42,018 nucleotides of DNA from Achromobacter pulmonis (GTDB taxonomy: Bacteria; Pseudomonadota; Gammaproteobacteria; Burkholderiales; Burkholderiaceae_B), in the NCBI RefSeq assembly GCF_002885955.2, contig NZ_POQS01000006.1, positions 285,465-327,482 on the forward strand, in the 5' to 3' direction. Both the position numbers and the translations under genes were made by a program. Position 1 is the stretch's first letter; the number at the start of each line of letters is the position of its first letter. The notes below the pieces were generated by a model. It searched no databases. It saw only the letters and a program-made list of their open reading frames with translations, and had not been told where the DNA came from. Positions 24,977-33,631 of this stretch are shown here, in pieces.

Positions 24977-26401
24977 TTATCCTCGCATGAACGAGGGCAG
25001 CACGTCGGCCGGGATCGGGCAGACATAAGGCTGCCCGCGCCGCGCCTGCAGCAGTTCCTCCCTGGCGCGCGCCAGCGCCTCGGGCTGGACATACAGATCG
25101 GCGGCGGTCGCCGCGATGATCTTGGCGGCGTGCACCATGCCCTTGTGCGCCATGGACATCTTGCCCTGGGCCACCATCTGCCACGAATGGAACGGCGTGC
25201 CGTAGGCATAGCAGGCGCCCCAGCATTGCGCGGTCGGGGCGACCCAGCTCACGTCGCCCACGTCGGTCGAGCCGTAGGTGAGCTCGGTCTTGTCCGGATC
25301 GTACGGCGCCACGCCGGCAAAGAGCGGCGTGGGATTGCGCAGCACCGCGCCCAGGTTCTTGCCGGCGTTGTCGATATCGTCTTCGGAGATCGCGTCCCAC
25401 ATGCGGCGCGCGGCCTGCTGTTCGCCCTCGGTATAGGCTGGCCCCTGCAAGGCCTGCATATTGGCGTACATGATGCGGTTGAGCACGCTGTTGGGGATGT
25501 AGTTCGAGCAGGCCTTGTCGAATACGATTTCCAGCTCGCAGCCCGTCATCAGCGCGGCGCCGCGCGCCACGTTCTGCACGCGCTCGTACAGTTCCGCCGC
25601 CTGCGAGTTGATGGGCGCGCGCACCAGGTAAAGCACTTCGGCGCGGGCCTGCACCACGTTGGGCGAAATGCCGCCGCTGTTGGTCACGGCGTAATGCACG
25701 CGCGCGTCCGGCACCATGTGCTCGCGCAGATAGTTCACGCCCACGTTCATCAGTTCCACCGCGTCCAGCGCGCTGCGACCCAGGTGCGGCGAGTTCGCCG
25801 CATGCGCCGCGATGCCGCGGAAGCGGAAATAGGCCTGGATGTTGGCCAGCGACGACTGGTGGAAGATGCCGGTATGCGAGGCCGGATGCCAGGTCAGCGC
25901 CGCGTCCAGGTCGTCGAACAGGCCGGCGCGCGCCATGAAGGTCTTGCCCGAGCCGCCCTCTTCCGCGGGACAGCCGTAGAAGCGGATGGTGCCGGGCAGC
26001 CCGTTGGCTTCCAGGAACTCCTTGACCGCCACCGCCGCGAAGTGCGCGGCCGTGCCCAGCAGATGGTGGCCGCAGCCGTGGCCGTTGCCGTTGGGCGTTT
26101 CCGGCGAGGGCTGGCAGGCGTAGGCGCCGCTTTCCTGGCTCAGGCCGGACAGCGCGTCGTACTCGCCCAGGATGCCGATCACCGGGCCGCCGTTGCCGGC
26201 CTCGGCCACGAACGCGGTCGGAATGCCAGCGGCGTCGCGCGTGACGCGAAACCCCGCCTGCTCCAGCATGGCGATATGCAGTTCGGCCGACTTGTGCTCG
26301 TCGTAGCGCAGTTCGGCCAGGCTCCAGATGCGGTCGCTCAGCTCCGCGTAGCGCTCGCTGCGCGCGTCGATGAACGGCACGAGTTTGTCGATGGCACCCA
26401 T
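24977..26401 (-). CDS. M20-family amidohydrolase (AbgB-like)
   Basis: A 474-residue metallo-amidase of the aminobenzoyl-glutamate hydrolase B type, which splits N-acyl or amide bonds of small dicarboxylate conjugates. Metal-site segments are GEYDALSG (79-86), GHGCGHH (107-113) and CPAEEGGSGK (144-153); the dimerisation/lid domain follows at about 185-300. ATG at 26401 is preceded by GGAG with a 5-base gap, and is preferred over the upstream ATG-equivalent at 26440, which would overlap the Bug gene's end. No AbgA partner or AbgT transporter is next to it. Instead a Bug receptor lies 40 bases upstream in the same direction, suggesting the pair captures and cleaves one amide compound. Confidence 0.9.
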   Translation of the reverse strand: MGAIDKLVPFIDARSERYAELSDRIWSLAELRYDEHKSAELHIAMLEQAGFRVTRDAAGIPTAFVAEAGNGGPVIGILGEYDALSGLSQESGAYACQPSPETPNGNGHGCGHHLLGTAAHFAAVAVKEFLEANGLPGTIRFYGCPAEEGGSGKTFMARAGLFDDLDAALTWHPASHTGIFHQSSLANIQAYFRFRGIAAHAANSPHLGRSALDAVELMNVGVNYLREHMVPDARVHYAVTNSGGISPNVVQARAEVLYLVRAPINSQAAELYERVQNVARGAALMTGCELEIVFDKACSNYIPNSVLNRIMYANMQALQGPAYTEGEQQAARRMWDAISEDDIDNAGKNLGAVLRNPTPLFAGVAPYDPDKTELTYGSTDVGDVSWVAPTAQCWGACYAYGTPFHSWQMVAQGKMSMAHKGMVHAAKIIAATAADLYVQPEALARAREELLQARRGQPYVCPIPADVLPSFMRG

Positions 26402-26441
26402 AGTGTCTCCAGTGGCGGGAATGGCCTGTGAACCGGTCACG

Positions 26442-27425
26442 TCACTCGTCGAGCTTGATCCCGGCAGTTTCGATGATTTTCCGGTTGGCGGCCAGCGTGC
26501 CCGCGATGCGCTCGGCGAACGCCTGCGGGCTGCCGGTGTCGGGCTGCGCGCCCAGCGTGGCCAGGCGCTGCACCAGCCCCGGGTCGGCCAGCGCCCGCGC
26601 CACCGCCTGGTTCAGTTGCTGCACCACGGCGTCCGGCGTCCCGGCCGGCGCAACCAGTCCGAACCAGGTCTGGCCCAGCGCATTGAGCTGCGGATAGCCC
26701 AGCTCCTGCATGGTCGGCAGCTCCGGCATGCCGGCCAGCCGCGCGGGCGCCGACACGGCGATGGCGCGCAGCTTGCCGGCCTTGATGAGCGATTGCGCCG
26801 AGGCGTACTGGTCCTGCTGCACCTGCACCTCGCCGCCCACCGCGGCGGTCAGCGCCGGCCCCATGCCGCGGTACGGCACGTGCAGCACCTCCACTTTCAG
26901 GCTGGCGTTCATGGCCGCCAGGTTCAGGTGCCCCAGCGAGCCCACGCCCGGCGAACCGTAGGAATACTTGCCCGGGTTGGCGCGCAGCTCGGCCAGGAAC
27001 TGCGCAAAGTCCTGGGCCGGGAAGGACGGGTTCACCATCCACACGACCGGCACCGTCGCCACCTGCGCCACCGGCTTCAGCTGGGTCGCCGGGTCCACGC
27101 GCCTGGTGCCGTACAGCAAGGGATTGACGGCCATGGTGCTGACCGTGGCCATGCCCAGCGTATAGCCGTCGGGCTCGGCCCGCGCCACTGCCTCGGTGCC
27201 GAGCAGCCCGCCGGCGCCCGCGCGGTTTTCCACTACCACGCTCTGGCCCAGCTCCTTGCGCATGCCCTCGGCCACCGCGCGCGCCAGCACGTCGGTGGAG
27301 CCGCCGGGCGCGAACGGCACGATCAGGCGCACGGGCTGGGACGGATATGCGCCTTGCGCGGCCGCGCAGGCGGAAGCGCCGACGGCGGCGGCGCAGACGA
27401 GGGCATGCAGCAAGCGGAACTTCAT
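26442..27425 (-). CDS. Bug-family (TctC-like) periplasmic substrate-binding protein
   Basis: A 327-residue receptor with a signal peptide (MKFRLLHALVCAAAVGASAC, cleavage after AAAQG-like site near residue 24). The mature start YPSQPVRLIVPFAPGGSTDVLAR has the family PFAPGG ligand loop, followed by VENRAGAGGLLG. ATG at 27425 with AGGAG eleven bases upstream. It is first in an operon with the M20 amidohydrolase and divergent from a LysR gene. It differs clearly from the other Bug protein at 2212. The ligand is probably an N-acylated or amide carboxylate processed by the amidohydrolase (inference). The 119-base gap to the LysR gene contains two AT-rich dyads. Confidence 0.92.
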   Translation of the reverse strand: MKFRLLHALVCAAAVGASACAAAQGAYPSQPVRLIVPFAPGGSTDVLARAVAEGMRKELGQSVVVENRAGAGGLLGTEAVARAEPDGYTLGMATVSTMAVNPLLYGTRRVDPATQLKPVAQVATVPVVWMVNPSFPAQDFAQFLAELRANPGKYSYGSPGVGSLGHLNLAAMNASLKVEVLHVPYRGMGPALTAAVGGEVQVQQDQYASAQSLIKAGKLRAIAVSAPARLAGMPELPTMQELGYPQLNALGQTWFGLVAPAGTPDAVVQQLNQAVARALADPGLVQRLATLGAQPDTGSPQAFAERIAGTLAANRKIIETAGIKLDE

Positions 27426-27488
27426 GGACCAGCCACTCCTGACGGAAGCGATGAACGGAATCGCTGCATTGTGGCCAGGGCATATCCT

Positions 27489-27532
27489 TATTTCAAATAC
27501 ATTAATGCCTGGATATATTCGAATTTTGAATA
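27489..27532. promoter_or_regulatory. Candidate LysR binding region (two dyads)
   Basis: TATTTCAAATA (27489-27499) and TATTC-N7-GAATA (27516-27532), with centres 30 bases apart, about three helical turns. They sit in the AT-rich gap between the Bug gene and the LysR gene, the layout of recognition plus activation sites for LysR proteins. Confidence 0.45.
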
Positions 27533-27544
27533 CCTGGAACGCCC

Positions 27545-28486
27545 ATGGACGTCGCGCCCGCCACCCTGCTGTCGCGCCTGCTGGCCAAGGGCCGGCTGCG
27601 CCACCTGCAGCTGCTGGCCAACATCGCCGACCTCGGCAGCATCCAGCAGGCGGCCAGCCAGATCGGCCTGAGCCAGCCCGCCGCCACCCACGCGCTGGCC
27701 GACATCGAAACGCTGCTGGGAGTGCGGCTGTTCGAGCGCCATGCGCGCGGCATGCGCACCACCCGCAGCGGCCAGCTCATGGCCGAATGCGCCCGCGCCA
27801 TGCTGACCACGCTGCGCGCCACCACCGACTCGGTCGCCGCGCTGCGCCAGGGCGCCACCGGCAGCCTGCGCCTGGGCGCCATCCCGGCGGCCAGCGGCGG
27901 CCTGCTGGCCGAGCGCCTGCCCGCCTACATGCAGGCGCATCCCGGCCTGCAGGTGGAGGTGCTGGAAGGCAGCCGCGAGCAGCTGCTGCCGCAGGCGGCC
28001 GGCGGCAGCCTGGACATGCTGCTGTGCCGGCGCCCGGAAGCGGTGCCGGCCGGCCTGGAATTCGTGCCGCTGCAGCAGGACGCGGCCCTGATCGTGGCCG
28101 CGGCCGGCCATCCCCTGCTCGCCGCCGGCGCCGCGCCCACGCTAGCCCAGGTGGCCGCCCAGCGCTGGATCGAGCCGCGCCCCGAGCTGGCCATCCACGC
28201 CGTGTTCCGCGCGTTCTTCGAGCGCGCCGGCGTGGTGCCCCGGGTCTGCCGGCTGGCCAGCGCCGCGCCGCCCATGCCGCTGCTGATCGCCATCATGCAG
28301 GCCCAGCAGGCCCTGGCGATGGTGCCGCAGACACTGGCCAGCTGGTACCTGCAGCACGGGCATTTCGAACGGGTGCGGATCGAGGCGGCGGGCTCGTTCC
28401 AGCCCATCGGCGCCATCGTCCGCGGCGATGGCCCGGGCCGGGAGTTCCTGGACTGGCTGCTGGCGGCCGGACCGGCGCGGTCATAA
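27545..28486 (+). CDS. LysR-family transcriptional regulator
   Basis: A 313-residue regulator with helix-turn-helix at about residues 17-76 (RHLQLLANIADLGSIQQAAS, then QIGLSQPAATHALADIE) and a ligand-binding domain from about 105. ATG at 27545; no strong ribosome site (GGAA about seven bases upstream). It is divergent from the Bug/amidohydrolase pair and most likely controls it through the dyads at 27489-27532. The subgroup, with GSLRLGAIPAASGG and a C-terminal hydrophobic stretch, resembles GbpR/PcaQ-type LysR proteins regulating sugar-acid and aromatic-acid use. The inducer is unknown. Confidence 0.88.
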   Translation: MDVAPATLLSRLLAKGRLRHLQLLANIADLGSIQQAASQIGLSQPAATHALADIETLLGVRLFERHARGMRTTRSGQLMAECARAMLTTLRATTDSVAALRQGATGSLRLGAIPAASGGLLAERLPAYMQAHPGLQVEVLEGSREQLLPQAAGGSLDMLLCRRPEAVPAGLEFVPLQQDAALIVAAAGHPLLAAGAAPTLAQVAAQRWIEPRPELAIHAVFRAFFERAGVVPRVCRLASAAPPMPLLIAIMQAQQALAMVPQTLASWYLQHGHFERVRIEAAGSFQPIGAIVRGDGPGREFLDWLLAAGPARS

Positions 28487-28639
28487 CGTCCTGCCGTGGA
28501 CGACGCCGGGCAAGATTAGGACGCGCTCCAATGCGCGCGCGATGCTTTGTTTAGTACCTTGCCTTCGACAGGATCGAACAATGGCGACACTGCCATCGAC
28601 GGCCATTTCGGATTTCGCCCGGCCGGCAAAGGAGTTCCC

Positions 28640-29548
28640 ATGGAAATGCGCCAGCTCCGGTACTTTCTCAGCGTGGCCGAGACAGAACATCTGACCCGTT
28701 CGGCGGATGCGCTGCACGTCACGCAATCCACGCTGTCGCACGGGCTGCGCCAGCTGGAGGACGAGCTGGGCATGCCGCTGTTCGACCGCATCGGCCGCGG
28801 ACTGCGGCTGTCGCAGGCCGGCCGCGTGCTGCGCGGCCACGCCAGCCGGGCGCTGCAGGAAGTCGAGGCCGGGAAAATGGCGCTGGCGGACCTGGCCGGC
28901 CTGCAATCGGGCTCGCTGACCCTGGGCGTCATCCCTACCTTCCTGACCCATTTCGTGCCCGACGCGGTGGCCGAATTCAGCCTGGCCTTTCCCCGGGTCC
29001 AGGTGCACGTGCGCGACTTGCGCGCCGGCCCCATCGAAGACCTGCTGATCGCCGGAAGGCTGGATTTCGGCATTTCCTTCCATCCGCCGGCGCGCGGGGA
29101 AATCGAGGCCCAGCCCCTGTTCGAGGAACGCCTGCACGTGGTGGTGGGCGAGCAGCACCCGCTGGCCGCGCGGCGCCATCTGCGCGTGCGCGACCTGGCC
29201 GGCGTGCCGCTGGCGCTCTTGCCGCGCAGCTTCGCCACCCGCCGGATGATAGACGCGGCCTGCGCCGCGGCCAGGCTGAGGCCGGCCGTGCGGGTCGAAA
29301 TGGAATCGGTGGACGCGCTGATCCACCTGTGCCGGCCTGGCGAACTGGCCACCATCGCCGCCGAGCACGCGGCCCGGCAGGCCGCCGGCGCGCCGGGGTC
29401 CGGCCTGGCGAGCATCGCGCTCACCGACCCCGCCACCGTCCGGCGCGCCGCCATCCTGTGGCGCAAGGACGCCTCGCGCAGCCGCGCAGCCCAGGAATTC
29501 GCCGCCAGGCTGCTGGACGCGGTCAGGCGCCGCGCCGGAGGCTGTTAA
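28640..29548 (+). CDS. LysR-family transcriptional regulator
   Basis: A 302-residue regulator of the CynR/CbbR-like type. The first helix, MEMRQLRYFLSVAETEHLTR, is immediately at the start; the helix-turn-helix continues ADALHVTQSTLSHGLRQLE, and the effector domain spans about 90-295. The ATG at 28640 has AAAGGAG five bases upstream, so the 31-residue upstream frame is not used. It does not face a divergent gene, being preceded by the previous LysR gene on the same strand with a 153-base gap. Its target is therefore not evident. Its TAA stop shares bases with the stop of the convergent nucleotidyltransferase gene. Confidence 0.88.
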   Translation: MEMRQLRYFLSVAETEHLTRSADALHVTQSTLSHGLRQLEDELGMPLFDRIGRGLRLSQAGRVLRGHASRALQEVEAGKMALADLAGLQSGSLTLGVIPTFLTHFVPDAVAEFSLAFPRVQVHVRDLRAGPIEDLLIAGRLDFGISFHPPARGEIEAQPLFEERLHVVVGEQHPLAARRHLRVRDLAGVPLALLPRSFATRRMIDAACAAARLRPAVRVEMESVDALIHLCRPGELATIAAEHAARQAAGAPGSGLASIALTDPATVRRAAILWRKDASRSRAAQEFAARLLDAVRRRAGGC

Positions 29549-30132
29549 GGCGCGCTCATTCCTTTGCCTTCAACGTCACGAGCCAAAGCGACGGCATCCC
29601 GCAAGTTCATTTCCAGCATGGCCTGGCCGCCGACGTAGCCAACCAGGGCGTCGGTCGCGCGACGCTCGATCTCGTCGGCGCTCGTCAGGCCCAGGCGCAC
29701 CAGGGCCGCGATGTCCTCTTTGTCGTTGTCGGCGAACCGGGCGATCTTGCTCACGGCAAGATCGACGGGCGAAAGAACATACACACGAATCTGATCCACA
29801 CCAAGATCCACTGGAATGGCGTCGTCCAGATAGTCCTCATGCATCAGGGCAAAGGTCGAGTTGTAGTTGGTGTCGAGATAGACGATCTGCTCGGTGCCGT
29901 CTTCCAGCGTCACCTCGACCATCAAATCGTTCGGCAGGTAGACACGTGCCCCGAACTCCGCGTCCACGTCCGTCGTGACACGGCTGGCCGTGTAGAGATG
30001 AACGGCCATTCCCCCTGCCAGGTAGACGTTCAACGGGCTGCGCAGCGAAAGCCGTTTCTCGAGCTGCTTGAACAGTTCCCGCAAGCCTTCGGCCAGCGCG
30101 GTGCGGGTATGGAACGCCTGGTTCGCCGCCAT
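29545..30132 (-). CDS. Nucleotidyltransferase-fold protein (DUF6036-like), possible toxin
   Basis: A 195-residue protein with the nucleotidyltransferase-fold signature: LAGGMAVHLYTASR (residues 38-51, glycine pair 40-41) followed by TTDVDAEF with Asp55 and Asp57 as likely metal ligands. A later PVDLAVSKIARFADNDKEDIAAL segment resembles the conserved Lys/Asp region of AbiEii/MNT-type enzymes. Such proteins often act as toxins or defence effectors that modify RNA; others are of unknown role. It starts 4 bases after the stop of a small upstream gene, implying coupled expression of a two-gene module. Base composition is visibly less GC-rich than the neighbours, suggesting recent acquisition. Activity is inferred. 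Confidence 0.75.
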   Translation of the reverse strand: MAANQAFHTRTALAEGLRELFKQLEKRLSLRSPLNVYLAGGMAVHLYTASRVTTDVDAEFGARVYLPNDLMVEVTLEDGTEQIVYLDTNYNSTFALMHEDYLDDAIPVDLGVDQIRVYVLSPVDLAVSKIARFADNDKEDIAALVRLGLTSADEIERRATDALVGYVGGQAMLEMNLRDAVALARDVEGKGMSAP

Positions 30133-30136
30133 TGAT

Positions 30137-30427
30137 TCAGGTACCGCAGAGCCGGTGGCTCAGCATGTCGCGCAGGCGAGGCAGACTCGATACCCAGCCT
30201 TTCCTGACCACCTCAGCCGGCGCCAGTTTTTCGTCCGGATGCGAGGCGAAGTATTGATCGCTTGCCTGCATCAAACACATCGACTCGCGGGGGAATCGGG
30301 AGCGGACGACCATCGCGGCCAGGCGGAACACATTGGCTTCGCGCTGGTCCTGGGCCGATTGCACGGCCTCCCGGGCGACGACGGAGCATCTGGCAAGCAG
30401 CGCTGATTCAGCATCTCTGGCAGTCAT
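30137..30427 (-). CDS. Small protein paired with the nucleotidyltransferase (possible antitoxin)
   Basis: A 96-residue, mostly helical, charged protein that I do not recognise as a named family. It runs from MTARDAESALLARCS to RLRDMLSHRLCGT. The ATG at 30427 has GGAG nine bases upstream. An in-frame ATG at 30472 would sit only about five bases from the predicted transcription start and is less likely. Its stop TGA is followed after 4 bases by the nucleotidyltransferase start. A small helical partner directly before a nucleotidyltransferase toxin is the usual layout of type II/IV antitoxin pairs, so an antitoxin role is a reasonable guess only. Confidence 0.65.
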   Translation of the reverse strand: MTARDAESALLARCSVVAREAVQSAQDQREANVFRLAAMVVRSRFPRESMCLMQASDQYFASHPDEKLAPAEVVRKGWVSSLPRLRDMLSHRLCGT

Positions 30428-30474
30428 GGAACCAAACTCCGTCACGACAGGGAATTGCCGGTTTCGATGCAATA

Positions 30475-30503
30475 ACTCTACATCCTATCGATGATCGCGA
30501 CAA
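30475..30503 (-). promoter_or_regulatory. Candidate promoter of the two-gene module
   Basis: On the minus strand: TTGTCG (30503-30498), 17-base spacer, TAGAGT (30480-30475). Each hexamer matches consensus at four of six positions. It would start transcription about 40 bases before the ATG at 30427 and lies after the typA terminator. Confidence 0.5.
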
Positions 30504-30525
30504 CGCGGGCTGTGCTTCCACTCAT

Positions 30526-30558
30526 CAAAAACAAAACCGCGCGCCCGAAGGCGCGCGG
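30526..30558 (-). terminator. Intrinsic terminator of typA
   Basis: On the minus strand CCGCGCGCC-TTCG-GGCGCGCGG (9-base stem with the very stable TTCG tetraloop), followed by a T-rich run (TTTTGTTTTT). It ends the rimP-typA transcript and isolates the following module. Confidence 0.92.
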
Positions 30559-30598
30559 CTTGGTCCTGCATGCAAGGGCTTCGAGCCCCCGCCGCGCT

Positions 30599-32422
30599 TT
30601 ACATCGCGGCTTCGCGGGCAGCGCGCTTGCGCTCGTTTTCCAGCAGGTGGCGCTTGCGCAGGCGGATCGACTTGGGGGTGATTTCCACCAGCTCGTCGTC
30701 GTCGATGAATTCCACGGCGTATTCCAGCGACATCTGGATCGGCGGAACCAGGCGCACGGCTTCGTCGGTGCCCGAGGCGCGCACGTTGGTCAGCTGCTTG
30801 CCCTTGATCGGGTTCACGACCAGGTCGTTGTCGCGGCTGTGGATGCCGATGATCATGCCTTCGTACAGCGCTTCGCCGGGGCTGACGAACATGCGGCCGC
30901 GGTCCTGCAGCTTCCACAGGGCGTAGGCCACGGCGTCGCCGTTGTCCTGGCTGATCAGCACGCCGTTGCGGCGCTCGCCGATGGAGCCTTCCTTGACGGG
31001 CGCGTATTCATGGAAGATGTGGCTCATCAGGCCGGTGCCGCGCGTCAGCGTCAGGAACTCGTTCTGGAAGCCGATCAGGCCGCGGGCCGGGATCAGGTAT
31101 TCCAGGCGGGTGCGGCCGCGGCCGTCCGGCTGCATGTCCTGCAGGTCGCCCTTGCGGCGGCCCAGCTCTTCCATCACGCCGCCCTGGTGGGCGTCTTCGA
31201 CGTCGATGGTCAGCGATTCGAACGGCTCGCACTTCACGCCGTCGATTTCCTTGAACACCACGCGCGGACGCGACACGGCCAGCTCGTAGCCTTCGCGGCG
31301 CATCGTTTCCAGCAGGATGGTCAGGTGCAGTTCGCCGCGGCCCGACACTTCGAACACGGTGTCGTCGCCCGTGTCGCGCACGCGCAGCGCCACGTTGGAC
31401 TTCAGTTCGCGGTCCAGGCGGTCGCGCAGCTGGCGGCTGGTGACGAACTTGCCTTCGCGGCCGGCCAGCGGCGAGGTGTTGACCATGAAGTTCATGGTCA
31501 GCGTGGGCTCGTCGATGCGCAGCATGGGCAGCGCTTCCTGCGTGACCGGGTCGGTCACGGTGCAGCCGATGCCCAGGTCTTCGATTCCGTTGATCAGCAC
31601 GATGTCGCCGGCTTCGGCTTCATCGACCACGATGCGCTCCAGGCCGTGGAACTTCAGCACCTGATTGATGCGGCCGCGGCCGCCCTGGCCGTCGGGGCCG
31701 AACTTGTAGGCCACTTCCATGCCGGGACGCATGCGGCCGCGGTTGATGCGGCCCACGCCGATCTTGCCGACGTAGCTGTTGTAGTCCAGCGAGATGATCT
31801 GCATCTGCAGCGGGCCGTTGGGGTCGTCGTCGCGCTGCGGCACGTGTTCGAGAATGGCTTCGAACAGCGGGCGCATGTCGCCTTCGCGCACGTCGGGCTC
31901 CAGGCCGGCGTAGCCCGACAGGCCGGAGGCGTACACCACCGGGAAGTCGAGCTGCTCGTCGGTGGCGCCCAGCTTGTCGAACAGGTCGAAAGTGGCGTTG
32001 ATGACGTAGTCGGTGCGCGCGCCCGGGCGGTCCACCTTGTTGACCACGACGATGGGCTTCAGGCCCAGGGCCAGCGCCTTGCGGGTCACGAAGATGGTCT
32101 GGGGCATCGGGCCTTCGACCGCGTCGACCAGCAGCAGCACGCCGTCGACCATGGACAGCACGCGCTCGACTTCGCCGCCGAAGTCCGCGTGTCCCGGGGT
32201 GTCGATGATGTTGATGTGCGTGCCCTGGTATTCGACGGCACAGTTCTTGGCCAGAATGGTGATGCCGCGTTCCTTTTCCAGGTCGTTCGAGTCCATGACC
32301 CGTTCGGTCAGCGCCTGGTTTTCGCGGAAGGTGCCGGATTGGCGCAGCAGCTGGTCGACCAGCGTGGTTTTACCGTGGTCGACGTGGGCGATGATGGCGA
32401 CGTTGCGCAAGGCGCGAGTCAT
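30599..32422 (-). CDS. typA: Translational GTPase TypA/BipA
   Basis: A 607-residue ribosome-associated GTPase needed for ribosome assembly and growth under stress or cold. P-loop AHVDHGKTT at residues 12-20, switch II DTPGHADFGGEVERVL, and NKVDRPGAR for guanine recognition; domains II, III, V and a C-terminal TypA domain follow (YLIPARGLIGFQNEFL). Start ATG at 32422, AAAGGA six bases upstream. It overlaps the truB stop by four bases (ATGA), so it is translationally coupled to truB and is the last gene of the rimP-nusA-infB-rbfA-truB-typA operon. A strong terminator lies just beyond its stop. Confidence 0.96.
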   Translation of the reverse strand: MTRALRNVAIIAHVDHGKTTLVDQLLRQSGTFRENQALTERVMDSNDLEKERGITILAKNCAVEYQGTHINIIDTPGHADFGGEVERVLSMVDGVLLLVDAVEGPMPQTIFVTRKALALGLKPIVVVNKVDRPGARTDYVINATFDLFDKLGATDEQLDFPVVYASGLSGYAGLEPDVREGDMRPLFEAILEHVPQRDDDPNGPLQMQIISLDYNSYVGKIGVGRINRGRMRPGMEVAYKFGPDGQGGRGRINQVLKFHGLERIVVDEAEAGDIVLINGIEDLGIGCTVTDPVTQEALPMLRIDEPTLTMNFMVNTSPLAGREGKFVTSRQLRDRLDRELKSNVALRVRDTGDDTVFEVSGRGELHLTILLETMRREGYELAVSRPRVVFKEIDGVKCEPFESLTIDVEDAHQGGVMEELGRRKGDLQDMQPDGRGRTRLEYLIPARGLIGFQNEFLTLTRGTGLMSHIFHEYAPVKEGSIGERRNGVLISQDNGDAVAYALWKLQDRGRMFVSPGEALYEGMIIGIHSRDNDLVVNPIKGKQLTNVRASGTDEAVRLVPPIQMSLEYAVEFIDDDELVEITPKSIRLRKRHLLENERKRAAREAAM

Positions 32423-33168
32423 AGCGAGTCCTTTATGGTGGTGGCGGGCAGCAAGCCCGCCGGCAATTCGTTCAGTGCAAGCAATGCCTGCTTGGGATCT
32501 GGCATGGCCTGCAAGGCTTCCAGCGCGACGGCGCGTTCCAGCGAAAACGGCCCGACGTGCGTGCGCCGCAACGCCGTCAGGTGGGCATAACAGCCCAGCA
32601 CGCGCCCGATGTCCTGGGCCAGCGTCCGGATGTATGTGCCTTTACTGCAAGCCACATCGATTTCTGCCTGCGTCCCGTTCAGGGACAGCAGCTCGATGCG
32701 GTAAATCGTGACCTGGCGCGGCGGGCGCTCCAGTTCGATGCCGGCGCGCGCGTACTCGTACAGCGGCTTGCCGTCGCGCTTGAGCGCCGAATACATGGGC
32801 GGAATCTGCTCGATCGTGCCCGAGAAACGTGACAGCGCTGCGCGCAGCGCCGCCTCGTCCACCGCGTAGCCCGGTTCGGCCGTGGCCACCACGTTGCCGG
32901 TCAGGTCGCCCGAGTCGGTTTCCGACCCAAATTGCAGCGTAGCGCGATATGCCTTGTCGGCGTCGAGCATGGCGCCGGAAATTTTTGTTGCCCGCCCCAT
33001 GCAGCACACCAGCAGGCCGGTGGCGAAGGGGTCGAGGGTGCCGGTATGGCCGGCTTTCGCCGCGTCCATGGCACGTTTGGCCCGCTGCAGGGCGTGGTTG
33101 CTGGACAAACCCACGGGTTTGTCGAGCAACAGCACACCGTCGAGCGCAAGCCCGCGTCGTTTAGCCAT
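32419..33168 (-). CDS. truB: tRNA pseudouridine-55 synthase
   Basis: Makes pseudouridine 55 in the T-loop of most tRNAs and also acts as a tRNA chaperone. 249 residues; the catalytic aspartate is Asp46 in GHTGTLDPFATGLL, with KAYRATLQFG and CSKGTYIRTLAQDIG also diagnostic. The C-terminal region is short, without an added PUA domain, which places it among the shorter TruB forms. The ATG at 33168 has a weak GGA ribosome site. It follows rbfA by 37 bases and overlaps typA by four bases. Confidence 0.96.
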   Translation of the reverse strand: MAKRRGLALDGVLLLDKPVGLSSNHALQRAKRAMDAAKAGHTGTLDPFATGLLVCCMGRATKISGAMLDADKAYRATLQFGSETDSGDLTGNVVATAEPGYAVDEAALRAALSRFSGTIEQIPPMYSALKRDGKPLYEYARAGIELERPPRQVTIYRIELLSLNGTQAEIDVACSKGTYIRTLAQDIGRVLGCYAHLTALRRTHVGPFSLERAVALEALQAMPDPKQALLALNELPAGLLPATTIKDSL

Positions 33169-33205
33169 CGTCGGAATCCGGTTTAAAGCAGTGACGACAG
33201 CCCGA

Positions 33206-33607
33206 TCAGGACTGGTCTTCAGGTTCGTCGGGCACGCCCGAGTGCGGGCCGGGCCGGTTTGCGCGGTCGATCAGGATCGACATTTCGATGCCACGGGCAA
33301 TCTGCTCGTCGTGGATGAAACGCAAAGTGGGGACAGTATGAATGTGCAGCAGCTTGTAAAGCTGGGAGTGCAGCCAGCCGGCCTTCTCGTTCAGCAAGGC
33401 GGTCGCGGCCTCGGGCTCGGCGCCCAGGACCGTGAAATACACCTTGGCATGCGCGTAGTCGGTCGACAGCTCCACGCCGGACAGCGTGATCAAGCCAGCG
33501 CGGGTCGTGTCGATCTCGCGCTGGATGATCCCGGCCAGATCCTTCTGGATCTGGTCGGCCAGCCGCAGATTGCGGCCGGGGATGGCTTTGGACTTGTGAC
33601 GGCTCAT
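33206..33607 (-). CDS. rbfA: Ribosome-binding factor A
   Basis: KH-fold protein that assists late 30S maturation by binding the 5' end region of 16S rRNA. 133 residues from the ATG at 33607 (MSRHKSKAIPGRNLRLADQI); an in-frame TTG at 33616 is less likely. Family features include RLADQIQKDLAGIIQREI, the DYAHAKVYFTVLG strand and the C-terminal PTLRFIHDEQIARGIEMSIL. The last 20 residues (RANRPGPHSGVPDEPEDQS) are an acidic tail. It lies 24 bases after infB and 37 before truB, as in most proteobacterial nusA operons. Confidence 0.95.
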   Translation of the reverse strand: MSRHKSKAIPGRNLRLADQIQKDLAGIIQREIDTTRAGLITLSGVELSTDYAHAKVYFTVLGAEPEAATALLNEKAGWLHSQLYKLLHIHTVPTLRFIHDEQIARGIEMSILIDRANRPGPHSGVPDEPEDQS

Positions 33608-33631
33608 TGGAAGCAATGCCTGGCGTGCGCT

